Shown here: one piece after another, positions 14,040-22,387 of the stretch
Numbering within the stretch: position 1 is the first letter of the stretch
Layout: every line of letters starts with the position of its first letter
Assembly (NCBI RefSeq): GCF_003751225.1
Contig: NZ_RJKE01000001.1
Coordinates: 6,076,001-6,140,000, forward strand
Origin: Actinocorallia herbida
GTDB taxonomy: Bacteria; Actinomycetota; Actinomycetes; Streptosporangiales; Streptosporangiaceae
Direction of reading: 5' to 3'
DNA length: 64,000 bases
Notes under the pieces: model-generated
The model's database searches: none
Told to the model about the DNA's origin: nothing
What the model saw: the letters and a program-made list of their open reading frames with translations, nothing else
Program-made: the position numbers and the translations under genes

Positions 14040-16472
14040 TCATGCGGGCTCTTCCAGCACGCCGGAGGCGAGCAGGGACTCGATCTCGGCGTCGGAAAGG
14101 CCGAGGACCTTGGCGCAGACCTCCCGGGTGTGCTCCCCCATCCGGGGCGCGGGACGCAGCTCGGGATCGGCCAGCCCCTGGAAGGTGGCGGGCGCGTTCT
14201 CGGTGGGCAGCGGTGCGGCGAGCCCCGGCTGGTCGAGCTCGCGGAAGAAGTCCCGGGCCCGCAACTGCGGATCGTCGAGGTACTCCACGACGCGCTGCAT
14301 CATGCCCGCGGGCACGCCCGCCGCCTGCAGCCCGGTCATCACCGCACGGGGCGGGCGGGCAGCGGTCCAGGAGCCGAGGGCCTCATCGACCAGCGCGCGG
14401 TGCGCCACCCGTCCGGCGGATCCTGCGAGACGCACGTCCTCGAGCAGGTCGGGCCGTTCGATGGCGGAGCAGAGCGCACGCCAGTCTGCGTCGTCCCGCA
14501 CCGTCACGGCGCACCACTCGTCATCTCCCGCGCATGCGTAGACGCCCTGCGGCGCGTCCCACTCACCGGTGTTCCCCCGGGGCCGGAACGAGCCGGGCTC
14601 CAGCGACTCGCGCAGGAAGTCGTCGGACATCTGGGTGAGGATCGTCTCGGCCTGCGACACGCTCACCGTGCCGCCCCGGTCCGACCGGCGGCGGGCGATC
14701 AGCAGCGCGAGGACGGCGACCGCCCCCACTCTCCCGGCGATGTGGTCGGGGTAGATGGTGACCCCGTCACAGAACCCGTTATCCACGCCGAGGTCGCGCC
14801 AGAGACCTGTCAGGCCGGCGGACGCCCGGACGAGCGGGCCGTATCCCATCCGGCGGCTCCACGGACCGCTTGAACCCAGCGCGCTGCTGTCGGCCATGAC
14901 GAGACGCGGATTGACCTGCTTCAGCACCTCGTACCCGAGCCCGAGAGACTCCAGCGTCCCCGGCTTGAAGTTCGACAGGACGACGTCGGACTCCGCGACC
15001 AGCCGCTTGAAGAGCTCGACGCCCTCGGAAGAGCGCAGGTTGAGCCCCAGGCTCACCTTGTTGCGATGGCCCCAGGCGAAGGACGGACTGATCTCCGCAC
15101 CCGACGTCGACTGCCTGCTGCCATCGGGGAACGCCTTGTTCTCCACCTTGATGACCTCGGCGCCCTGGTCGGCGAACAGCCGGCCCAGTTCGGCGCCCAC
15201 CACGATCACCCCGAGGTCCAGAACCCGCAGTCCCTCCAGCGGCCGTCGCCGCTCGGTGCCGGCGGGAATCCAGGCAGAGGCGGAGGACGCTTCGTCCGCA
15301 GGTGCCTCTCCGGTGAGTACCTCGGCGGTGTGCTCTCCTACCGAGGGGGCACGGTGCCGGAACCCGGCGCGTACCCCGTTGATCTCCGCGTATCCCGTGG
15401 GGACGCGACCGCGCAGGCCCGGTGCGATCTCCGCGTCGGCGAGCCCGCCGCGCGCGAGGAAGTGCTCGCTCTGCAGGACGTCCGCCGGCGTCAGCAGCGC
15501 CGCGATGGGCACGCCGAGGCGCTGACCGTCCGCGAGGAGTTCCTCCTTGCCCCGCTCGGCGAAGAACCGTCCGATAAGCCCGTACAGACGTTCCGCGGCC
15601 TTGAACCGCACGTGGAGCTTGTCGAACTCCGGATCGGCGAACTCCGCGGGCTCACCAAGCCAGCCGAACATCCCTCGCCACTGCCTCTTGGAGAGCAGGC
15701 AGATCCGCACATGGCCGTCCGCGCAGGGGAAGATCGGGTAGAGCAGGCCGGGACGAGGGCGCCCGCGGGGTCCTTCGTAGGGCGGCCGCCCGCCCGTCGC
15801 CGAGCCGCCGATGCCGAAACCGGGATCGAGGGACTGCGCCGTCATCTCGTAGACCGAGCAGTCGACGTGGTCCCCCCTTCCGGTGTCCAGCCGGTTCGTG
15901 TAGGCGAGCAGGGCGGCCCACGCGGCCTGCACCGCGGCAGACTCGTAGGCCAGCCCGCCGGGCGGCATCAGCGGCGGCCTGCCCGGCATCCCGGAACGGG
16001 ACAGGACACCGCCCATCGCAAGGTGCGTCCAGTTGGTCGCCACCCAGTCCCGGTAGGGGCCCGTCTGCCCGAAGTCGCTGATCGAGACGACGACGAGGCT
16101 CGGCAGGCTCTCCCGCAGAGTCCGCGCACCCAGACCCAACTCGTCCAGCGCCCCCGGCCGCTCGGTCTCCAGGAAGATGTCGGCGGTCTCCAAAAGTCGC
16201 AGCAGCCGCGCGCGGTCATCGACCTTCTCCAAGTCGAGGACAATTCCACGCTTTCCTGCGTTTCGCGTGGCGAAGTAGAGGCTCACACCGTTCACCACGG
16301 GTTCGCGGAAGCGTGATGCTGCGCCTCCTGGGGGCTCTACCCGGATGACCTCAGCGCCGAGATCGGCGAGGTAGCGCCCGCACATCTCCGCTTTTCCCTC
16401 GGCCATGTCCACCACCCGGACGCCGGCAAGAGGCAGCGACGAGCCTTCCTGAGAAAAAGCACTTACCGCCAT
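14040..16472 (-). CDS. double-domain CaiB/BaiF CoA-transferase
   Basis: An 810-residue protein made of two class III CoA-transferase units in tandem. The first begins at LAGVRVVDMAEGKAEMCGRY (about residue 14) and runs to about 390; the second begins at LEGLRVLDLGVIVVGAELGR (about 405) and runs to the end. Each has the GAEVI-V-P/EN and the PG-LE/D-LGLG motifs. Most CaiB proteins are about 400 residues and dimerise as linked rings, so this is a fused dimer. It should move CoA between acids to start catabolism. ATG 16472 is the first in a sensible context; the frame runs on upstream through a palindrome-rich region. It heads the leftward acyl-CoA operon. Confidence 0.88.
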   Translation of the reverse strand: MAVSAFSQEGSSLPLAGVRVVDMAEGKAEMCGRYLADLGAEVIRVEPPGGAASRFREPVVNGVSLYFATRNAGKRGIVLDLEKVDDRARLLRLLETADIFLETERPGALDELGLGARTLRESLPSLVVVSISDFGQTGPYRDWVATNWTHLAMGGVLSRSGMPGRPPLMPPGGLAYESAAVQAAWAALLAYTNRLDTGRGDHVDCSVYEMTAQSLDPGFGIGGSATGGRPPYEGPRGRPRPGLLYPIFPCADGHVRICLLSKRQWRGMFGWLGEPAEFADPEFDKLHVRFKAAERLYGLIGRFFAERGKEELLADGQRLGVPIAALLTPADVLQSEHFLARGGLADAEIAPGLRGRVPTGYAEINGVRAGFRHRAPSVGEHTAEVLTGEAPADEASSASAWIPAGTERRRPLEGLRVLDLGVIVVGAELGRLFADQGAEVIKVENKAFPDGSRQSTSGAEISPSFAWGHRNKVSLGLNLRSSEGVELFKRLVAESDVVLSNFKPGTLESLGLGYEVLKQVNPRLVMADSSALGSSGPWSRRMGYGPLVRASAGLTGLWRDLGVDNGFCDGVTIYPDHIAGRVGAVAVLALLIARRRSDRGGTVSVSQAETILTQMSDDFLRESLEPGSFRPRGNTGEWDAPQGVYACAGDDEWCAVTVRDDADWRALCSAIERPDLLEDVRLAGSAGRVAHRALVDEALGSWTAARPPRAVMTGLQAAGVPAGMMQRVVEYLDDPQLRARDFFRELDQPGLAAPLPTENAPATFQGLADPELRPAPRMGEHTREVCAKVLGLSDAEIESLLASGVLEEPA

Positions 16473-16499
16473 ATGGAACCTCACTCTGCCAGGATACGA

Positions 16500-16518
16500 A
16501 CACGTGAAATATACGTGT
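16500..16518. promoter_or_regulatory. inverted repeat upstream of the CaiB operon
   Basis: ACACGT at 16500-16505 and ACGTGT at 16513-16518 are exact inverted copies with seven bases between them, 28 bases before the CaiB start. The spacing suits a TetR- or GntR-like dimer. Which protein binds is unknown. Confidence 0.4.
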
Positions 16519-16568
16519 CCGACCTCACTACTTCGCCCGGTAACCACCTGGGATAAGTGTCCGATTAT

Positions 16569-16609
16569 GCAATGAGGTACATGGCGCAGAGCGCAATGTA
16601 CCTCATTGC
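16569..16609. promoter_or_regulatory. 14-bp perfect inverted repeat upstream of the CaiB operon
   Basis: GCAATGAGGTACAT at 16569-16582 is repeated as its exact complement at 16596-16609 with a 13-base spacer. It is about 100 bases upstream of the CaiB start. A 14-bp perfect arm is unlikely by chance. It could be a strong operator, or an RNA hairpin if transcription starts upstream. It has no T-run and looks unlike a terminator. From 16610 to 16847 nothing else was recognised. Confidence 0.55.
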
Positions 16610-16847
16610 CGACGGCCGAATAGGCGATCACTAAAAGCACAATTCAATCCAGCCGCGGCGAGGCCTTCGGCCGAGCGCGAGGGCGGGCGTAACGGCCTCG
16701 CCGAAGGCGGCATCCTCAAGCAGCAGCTCGCCTCAGGACGGCCACGGGTCGAGGACCTCTCGCCCCGGCGTCGTCTCGCTTCTGCCAGCCCCCCGAACCC
16801 GCGCACGTCCAGGACGATTTCACCCGTCCCCTCCTCCCATGCGCACA

Positions 16848-17095
16848 TGCCCGTCCCGCCTCACCATCGGACAGGAGGTGTTGCCGCCGTGGATGGGCGT
16901 GGGAGGCGGCAACATCCAGGAGCGCAGCGATCTGTACCTCTATTACCGCGAGTACCTCCAGCCGAAGACGCCCGCCGGGCGCGCCTGACTCGGCAGGCCC
17001 CTGGACCAGATCTACCTCGTCGGTCTCCCCGCCGCATGAACCGCGGCTCCCTCGAACTGCTCGGCACCGAGGTCGCGCCTATCTCCGCGGGGGGA
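16848..17095 (+). pseudogene. decayed LLM-class (luciferase-like) oxidoreductase remnant
   Basis: This stretch matches the intact LLM gene at 61752-62801 with gaps and stops. Bases from 16850 (coding LPPWMGVGGG) correspond to LPLWIGVGGS there. After an internal deletion, DLYLYYREYLQPKTP corresponds to ELYPYYREYLRPKTP and runs into a TGA. Further on, GSLELLGTEVAPI corresponds to GSLELFATEVAPI in another frame. It has no usable start and is interrupted, so it is dead. It marks a third copy of the LLM gene in this window and implies past duplication or transfer. Confidence 0.8.
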
Positions 17096-17110
17096 GGACA
17101 CCGTGGGTCT

Positions 17111-18331
17111 TCAGGAGGACGGCGTCCCGGCCGACGGTGATCGCCGATGGACGGGGAGGCCGAGGACGTGTTCTGCGACGAAGTTGAGGGCGAGTTCCTG
17201 AGATATGGGGGTGGAGCGGAACAGGCGTGCGTCCAGGTAGTGGTCGACCAAACCCTGCTCCTTGTCCCAGCCTTCCGCACCGAAGGTTTGGAGGGTCTGG
17301 TCTGCGGCCGCGTAGGTGACGTCGGCGGCCATGATCTTCGCCATGTTCGCCGCGGCGCCGACCTCGGCGGAGGCGACTCCGGCGTCGAACAGCGCGGCGG
17401 CCTTGTACGCCAGGAGCCTTGCCGCGTTCAACTGCACCTCGATCCTGGCGAGCGGGTGCTGGAGAGCCTGGTAGGAGCCGATGGGCCGGTCGCCGAAGAC
17501 AGTGCGGGAGCGGGCCCGGCCGACGGCGAGTTCGAGCAGGTGTGCCGCGGATCCGAGGGAGATCGCGGTGAACAGGATGCGCTCGATGTTCAGGGCGTCG
17601 AACAGGCTGGTGATCGCCTGATGTTCGAGGCCGATGATGTCAGACGCGGGCACCCGGACGTCGTCGAGCCGCACGTGCCACTGCCGCAGTCCCTCGCGGC
17701 CGCCCAGTCGCTGCTCGGTGAGCGTCACCCCGGCGGCGCCCGGGTCGAGGAGCAGCGCGGTGAATCCCGCCATCGACGGGAGCCCGTGCTCGGCGCGCTG
17801 CTCGGCTGTCAGCGACCGGGTGACCAGGAGCAGGCGGTCGGCGATCTCGACGCCGGAGATAAAGGACTTGGCGCCGTTCACCCGCACGTGGGCGCCTTCC
17901 CGCTCGGCGAAAGTGGCCATCCGGGCGAAGTTGTGTCCCGCCTCGGCCTCAGTGAACGCCAGTCCGATCAGCAGGGAGCCGTCGGCGATCCCAGGAAGGT
18001 GGCGGGCCTTCAGGTCCGCGGAGCCCGCTACGGTGATCAGCCGTGCGGCGGCGTGGGTCAGGACCGGCAGCGTGGGTGCCAGGCCGCGAACGGCGAATGC
18101 TTCCATCGCGAAGGCGGTGGCCAGAAGCCCCTTCTCGGTACCCCCGTGCTCGGCAGGCACGAGCGCGGCCATGGTCCCCGCCGCGCAGTAGTCTCGCCAG
18201 AAATCCGGGCGGTACTCGCCGTGGTCCAGGCCGTGCTGCCGAATCTGGAGCGCCTGGTTCCGCCACGGTTCCGCGGCATTCTCTGCCTCCGCGATCAGTG
18301 CTCGCTGGGACTCTGTCGGCGTGAAGTCCAT
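17111..18331 (-). CDS. acyl-CoA dehydrogenase family protein
   Basis: A 406-residue FAD flavoprotein that would desaturate an acyl-CoA at C2-C3. FTEAEAGHNFARMATFAERE is the FAD/substrate loop, VNGAKSFISGVEIADRLLLV the beta-domain, and RTVFGDRPIGSYQALQHPLA the C-terminal helical domain, with QTFGAEGWDKEQGLVDHYLDARL near the end. The usual catalytic Glu near the C-terminus is not evident, so it may be a non-classical member like the paired steroid-type ACADs. It is divergent from a TetR gene with two palindromes between them, a common arrangement for ACAD control. Confidence 0.9.
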   Translation of the reverse strand: MDFTPTESQRALIAEAENAAEPWRNQALQIRQHGLDHGEYRPDFWRDYCAAGTMAALVPAEHGGTEKGLLATAFAMEAFAVRGLAPTLPVLTHAAARLITVAGSADLKARHLPGIADGSLLIGLAFTEAEAGHNFARMATFAEREGAHVRVNGAKSFISGVEIADRLLLVTRSLTAEQRAEHGLPSMAGFTALLLDPGAAGVTLTEQRLGGREGLRQWHVRLDDVRVPASDIIGLEHQAITSLFDALNIERILFTAISLGSAAHLLELAVGRARSRTVFGDRPIGSYQALQHPLARIEVQLNAARLLAYKAAALFDAGVASAEVGAAANMAKIMAADVTYAAADQTLQTFGAEGWDKEQGLVDHYLDARLFRSTPISQELALNFVAEHVLGLPVHRRSPSAGTPSS

Positions 18332-18381
18332 CGGTCCTCATTCCTGGTCGGGTTCGCTCGCGCGGTCGTCTGACATTAATC

Positions 18382-18407
18382 GTAACGTCGTTACGTAACG
18401 ATGTTAC
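18382..18407. promoter_or_regulatory. tandem 13-bp palindromes, putative TetR operator
   Basis: GTAACG-T-CGTTAC at 18382-18394 is perfect. GTAACG-A-TGTTAC at 18395-18407 follows directly with one mismatch. They lie in the 100-base gap between the acyl-CoA dehydrogenase and the divergent TetR gene, so the regulator probably represses both. Confidence 0.65.
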
Positions 18408-18431
18408 TAAATCAAGGCAACCGGTAGGATC

Positions 18432-19028
18432 GTGCTCGTGCCCAGACCCAAGCAGCGCACCGCCGAGCTGCGCGAACACGTCCTGGCGGCCGCAGTCGAC
18501 CTCCTTGTGCGCGAAGGCGTCAGCGGCTTCACCGCCCGCGGCGTGGCCCGTGCAGCCGAGACGTCCACGCCCGCCGTCTACGAGCTGTTCGGCGACAAGA
18601 GCGGACTGGTCAGAGAGGTGTTCTTCGCCGGGTTCCGCCTGCTCCGCCGACGGCTGGGCGCCCTCGTCGACACCGACGACCCCCGTACCGACCTCATCGA
18701 GGCAGTGGGCGTGTGCCGGTCCTTCGTCCAGGACAATCCGGTGCTCGCCGAGGTGATGTTCTCTCGGCCATTCAGCGACTTCGACCCCGGCCCCGTCGAG
18801 GTGGAGGCTGGCGCGTCGGTCCGCCGCTTCGTCGTCGACCGCGTCGCCCGCTGCGTCGACGCCGGCCGGATCCACGGCGACCCCACCGACGTCGCCCACG
18901 TCGTCCTCGCCCTGGCCCTGGGCCTGGCCGGCGCCGAGACCGCCCAGCGGCTGGGCACGAGCCCCACCGCCATCGACCGCCGCTGGTCCCTGGGCGTCAA
19001 CGCCCTCCTCGACGGCTTCAGCCGCTGA
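18432..19028 (+). CDS. TetR family regulator of the divergent acyl-CoA dehydrogenase
   Basis: A 198-residue TetR protein. The DNA-binding part (residues about 10-60) reads ELREHVLAAAVDLLVREG and then ARAAETSTPAVYELFGDKSG. The C-terminal domain is of the TetR_C_33-like type with SPTAIDRRWSLGVNALLDG. GTG 18432 is taken as the start; GTG 18438 is equally possible. It faces the acyl-CoA dehydrogenase across tandem palindromes, so local autoregulation and control of that gene are likely; the inducer may be the acyl-CoA. Confidence 0.88.
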   Translation: MLVPRPKQRTAELREHVLAAAVDLLVREGVSGFTARGVARAAETSTPAVYELFGDKSGLVREVFFAGFRLLRRRLGALVDTDDPRTDLIEAVGVCRSFVQDNPVLAEVMFSRPFSDFDPGPVEVEAGASVRRFVVDRVARCVDAGRIHGDPTDVAHVVLALALGLAGAETAQRLGTSPTAIDRRWSLGVNALLDGFSR

Positions 19029-19220
19029 CCTCGGGCATCCAAGAGAGTCGCCTTCGTCCGGCGACGCGCCGAACTATACCGCGGCCGACACAGCGAGTGC
19101 GGCGATCTAAGGTGGGCGGATGGCGGCTGAGCTGTGGGGAAGCACAGTGGGCGTCGATCTGCACCCAATGACGCCGGTCTGGGGTTCAGTCGGCACGATC
19201 CTCGCGTTCGGCCGCTAGCG

Positions 19221-19640
19221 CGGGTCCGCCTGCTCGTGCGGGACGTCGACCGCCACCGAATGCCGGAGAGTATCGAGACCGTGCCGGACACCGACTTCCT
19301 CGCCCGCGTGGACGTGGTCATCGCACTGGGAGGCGATGGCGCCATGCGCCTGGTGATCGACCGCCAGGTGCCAGCGCTCGGGGTCAATCGCGGCAACCTC
19401 GGATTCTTGGTCGAGGTCGCGCCGGACCTGCTGCCATCAGCCTTGGAACGCCTCGTCTCCGGCGACTTAACCCTGGAGCGGGTCGCCTGGCTGGAGACCG
19501 CAGCAGACGACGATCTCGCCACGCGCTTCGGGTTCGACGATGTCGCCCTCACCACCTCGCTGCGGCCCGAGGCGGCCCAGGTCGCCTGCCCTTCCGCGAA
19601 GGAGGACTCCAGCCTCAGCGCCGTCAAGCTGAGCCTCCTC
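19221..19640 (+). pseudogene. truncated NAD kinase (NadK/PpnK) fragment
   Basis: The translation contains VDVVIALGGDGAM and ALGVNRGNLGFLVEVAPDLL, which are the GGDG and NxGxxGFL motifs of NAD kinase. The first roughly 60 residues of the family are degraded. After DDVALTT the sequence loses all similarity, and the DG-x-TPTGSTAY active-site block is absent. It cannot be functional. It may have been truncated by mobile elements, since the IS region starts about 160 bases further on. Confidence 0.72.
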
Positions 19641-19820
19641 GACCCTCCTGTCCGCTCCCGGGCTCTCCAGATGAGTGAAACGCGCCACGTTCGCGGGCAG
19701 GGTCAGGGATTGCCCTCACGGGAGACCTGCAGGGGAGCTTCGCTCAGCGGTGCACGTTCCCAACACTCAAAATAGCAGGTCACTGGGCGAAGATCCGCGC
19801 TGCTCTTAGAGGGTTTTCCG

Positions 19821-20228
19821 TTAGGCCTTGGGTGTTTTGAGGGTGAAGAGTCCGGGTTTGGGTTCGTTGGCGAGGTCTCGGCTGACGAGGCGTTTGAGTT
19901 TGGCTCGGGTGCCTTCGACGGTGTTTTTGTGGGTGTGGGGCAGGCCGAGGGCGAGGCAGGCTTCGCGGGCGTGCAGGCCGTCGGGGTGTCGGGCCAGAAC
20001 GGCGAGGAGGTCCTGGTAGGCGGGCGGGAGTTGCGGCGGGTCGGGTTCGGTCGGGGTGGCGGGCAGCAGGTCGAGGAGGGTCTGGCGGGTGACGTCGAGG
20101 CGGGTGAGCTGCTGGTGGGCGGCTTCGAGTTCGGCGGTGAGCCGGTCGACCTCGGCTTGGGCGTCATCGAGCAGGCCGGTCAGGTGCTTCAGCAGCGGCT
20201 CGGGCAGCGGGGGCGGGTGGTCGCTCAC
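19821..20228 (-). CDS. IS-associated accessory protein (coiled coil plus C-terminal HTH-like part)
   Basis: GTG 20228 overlaps the TGA of the transposase (GTGA), so the two are coupled. The 135-residue product starts with a predicted coiled coil (DDAQAEVDRLTAELEAAHQQ, residues about 22-41), has a Pro-rich linker (PATPTEPDPPQLPP), then a small helical part with LARHPDGLHAREACLALG that resembles a winged helix. I do not recognise a named family. Its placement suggests a passenger or regulator of transposition; this is inference. It is intact although the transposase is split. Confidence 0.6.
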   Translation of the reverse strand: MSDHPPPLPEPLLKHLTGLLDDAQAEVDRLTAELEAAHQQLTRLDVTRQTLLDLLPATPTEPDPPQLPPAYQDLLAVLARHPDGLHAREACLALGLPHTHKNTVEGTRAKLKRLVSRDLANEPKPGLFTLKTPKA

Positions 20229-20913
20229 GCGGCCATGACGGAGGGAAGGGCCGGAGCGTCGTGGTCGCGCCAGCGGCTGGTGGTGCCGGTCAGGCGGCGG
20301 GTGAGCCGGTCGGTCTCGGCCCAGTAGACGTGGGCCCGGCTGCTGGCGGTGGTCTTCTCGTAGTCGCGGACCAGCCGGCGATGCAGCATCAGCGTGCCGA
20401 ACGTCTGCTCGACCACCCACCGTCTCGGGATCGGAGCGAACCCCGTGGTGCCGGGCTCACGCTGCACCGTCTCCACGGTGATGCCCAGCATCTCGCCGTG
20501 GTCGGCGACCTGCCTCTTGAACCCCGCATCCACCCACGCCGCCTCCACGGACGGGTTGTCGATCGCGACCTGGTCCAGCAGCTCGATCCCGACGGCGTTG
20601 TCGTGCACGCTCGCCGCCGTCACGACCACCGCGATGATGAGGCCGAGCGTGTCGGTCGCGATGGCGCGCTTGCGGCCCCGGGACTTCTTGCCCGGATCCA
20701 GCCCGGTCGTCTCCGAGGGGACCCCTGCCGCGGCGTGAACCGTCTGGGAGTCCATCGCCACCCCCGACGGGTCCTCGCCCCGGCCGGCCTTCTCCCGCAC
20801 CCGGCAGCGCAGCAGGTCATGGATCGTCTGCGTCAGCCCGTCATCCCGCCACGCCGCGAAGTAGTAGTACACCGCCGACATCGGCGGCAGATCATGCGGC
20901 AGGTACTCCCACT
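20225..20913 (-). pseudogene. IS5-family transposase, 3' part (split by nested IS)
   Basis: Carries the larger part of a DDE transposase: WEYLPHDLPPMSAVYYYF, DSQTVHAAAGV with the first Asp, VDAGFKRQ with the second, and RRWVVEQTFG with the Glu. It joins exactly to the 5' part at 21827-22010 when the nested IS and one ACT copy are removed: the junction reads V-Q-W-E-Y-L and gives a single 289-codon frame. As it stands it has no start and is inactive. Confidence 0.85.
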
Positions 20914-21826
20914 GAGCCTTTTTCATCGTGCTTCGCGGTTGGCGAGGACGGCGATGGCTTTGACGAGGTGGCCGGCTTTGGAGGGGCTGCACCGGAGTCG
21001 GTGGAGTAGTTTCCATGACTTGAGCTGGGCGTTCGCCCGTTCGCCGGGTGCGCGCAGGCGGGCGTGGGAGCGGTTGGCCTGCTTCTGGGAGGCGGGTTTG
21101 CCGCGGCCCTTGTAGGGCGTGATCACCACGCGGGTCTCGGCGCCCTGGTAGCCCTTGTCGGCAAGGACAGTGATTCCGGTCTTGTGGAGCTCGCGCAGGA
21201 TGCCCCAGATCCGTGCGGCCGTCAGGTCGTGCGTCCGGCCGGGCAGCGCGCCCGAGGTCCACAGGATCTCCCCGTCAGGGCCTGCGATGACCTGGATGTT
21301 CACGCCGTGGTGGCGGTGCTTGGCCGAGTAGTACGGGCGGTCTGCGGCGACGCGGTCGGTGCGGATGAGTGTCCCGTCCATGACCAGCAGGTGCAGCCCG
21401 TCCCGCACGGCCCGGCGCAGCACCTGTGTCAGCTTCGGCGACCGGGACGACAGCAGCGCGACGACCTCCTCGACATACCGCCAAGCCGTCGAGATCGACA
21501 CCTCGAAACCAGCCCCCAACTGCGCGAACGTTTCTCCCTTGCGCAGGTGGACCAGCACCAGCAGCGCCTGCCGGCCTGGATTCAGCAGCCGCCAGGCCGA
21601 ACCGATCGCCCTGCGATGCCGACGGATCAGCCCCGCGACGTAGTTCAGCGTTGAACGCGACAAATCGACGGCAGCACGATAGAACAGCACCGAAGCTCCT
21701 GGTCGAGACGGGTGTTGGTTGTGGTGATCAACCCATCTACCAGGGGCTTCTTATCGTTTGAGGCCGTTCCGGGAACCCGCGGCCATGCTGTGATCAGCCC
21801 ACCCGCACCCAGGATGAAAAAGGCTC
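20914..21826 (-). mobile_element. nested 913-bp insertion sequence with ACT target duplication
   Basis: Both ends begin GAGCCTTTTTCATC: directly at 20914 and inverted ending at 21826; a further TG pair follows one mismatch. ACT flanks it at 20911-20913 and 21827-21829. A 3-bp duplication and this size fit the IS427/IS1031-like part of the IS5 family. It encodes one transposase. Removing it restores the interrupted transposase frame, so the insertion was precise and recent enough to leave both halves readable. Confidence 0.88.
20923..21690 (-). CDS. IS5-family (DDE_Tnp_4-like) transposase of the nested IS
   Basis: A 255-residue full-length transposase. The N-terminal helix-turn-helix includes GETFAQLGAGFEVSISTAWR (about 52-71). 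The DDE residues are in LVMDGTLIRTDR, VLADKGYQGAE and PGERANAQLKSW. It is a single uninterrupted frame, unlike its frameshifted sibling at 22524. The stop lies close to the left end of the element. It probably remains able to mobilise this IS and the sibling copy. Confidence 0.92.
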   Translation of the reverse strand: MLFYRAAVDLSRSTLNYVAGLIRRHRRAIGSAWRLLNPGRQALLVLVHLRKGETFAQLGAGFEVSISTAWRYVEEVVALLSSRSPKLTQVLRRAVRDGLHLLVMDGTLIRTDRVAADRPYYSAKHRHHGVNIQVIAGPDGEILWTSGALPGRTHDLTAARIWGILRELHKTGITVLADKGYQGAETRVVITPYKGRGKPASQKQANRSHARLRAPGERANAQLKSWKLLHRLRCSPSKAGHLVKAIAVLANREAR

Positions 21827-22010
21827 ACTGCACCCCCGTCCGCTCCTGATACAGGATCGCATTCACGATCTCCCGCATCGGATACCGCCCCGAATGCCCC
21901 GAAACCGACCGATGCCGCGCCTTCCACGCCGAGATGAACGGCTCGACCAACGCCCACCGCTCATCGGACAGATCACTGCGATACGCCTTACGGCCACCCT
22001 CCACATCCAT
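21827..22010 (-). pseudogene. IS5-family transposase, 5' part (split by nested IS)
   Basis: Begins MDVEGGRKAYRSDLSDERW and continues with PMREIVNAILYQERTGVQ, the N-terminal DUF4096 type region of IS5 transposases. The frame then meets the nested IS end. ATG 22010 looks like the true start. The piece includes the right copy of the ACT duplication (21827-21829). Confidence 0.85.
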
Positions 22011-22118
22011 GCACCCACAGCAACCCAGACACCACCCAGGGTCAACAAGCCGCTACACAACCCTCACCGACACGGCCAACCGCATCACCGACAATCCCTC
22101 TCAAAAGACCCTCTCAGA

Positions 22119-22387
22119 TCCGTGCGGCAGCCGGTCCAGCGACCGTACGTCTCCACGCATGGATCATCGCGCGTCCTATCGCACGCTCTCCCACCATCGC
22201 CTGGCAAAGTCCCGCTACGCATGAAGGGAGCCGGGTGGCAAAGGCCTGAAACCCGTACCGATCCAGGGACAGGGCGGGTCAGCAATGGGTTCGGTGCACC
22301 CGTAGGTGCTTCGCCTTGCCTGATCACAAGCGCAGTACGCCGTCTCTCTCCAGCCGATAGCCCTGCATTCTGGGCAGCGCATCCAAT
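22119..22387. other. intergenic stretch between two IS elements, nothing recognised
   Basis: No start with a ribosome site and no protein motif could be supported on either strand. Together with 22011-22118 it makes about 375 bases without a gene, the first part being the end of the outer IS5-type element. Confidence 0.4.

Larger units (their letters stand above)
19804..22118 (-). mobile_element. IS5-type element interrupted by a second IS (boundaries tentative)
   Basis: Transposase halves at 20225-20913 and 21827-22010, plus an accessory frame at 19821-20228, form one element read leftward. Imperfect terminal repeats are seen near 19804 (TCTTAGAGGGTTTT) and, inverted, ending near 22118 (TCTGAGAGGGTCTT). 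Without the nested IS and one 3-bp duplication the element would be about 1.4 kb. I could not find a clear target duplication, so the ends are uncertain. Confidence 0.55.

Noticed and set aside
19791-22126. AGATCCG as target duplication of the outer IS5-type element
   Set aside because: The word occurs outside both ends but not directly next to the terminal repeats, so it does not define a duplication.
22011-22387. Group II intron or retroelement remnant between the IS elements
   Set aside because: A few words looked intron-like, but no reverse-transcriptase motif or domain V fold could be shown.
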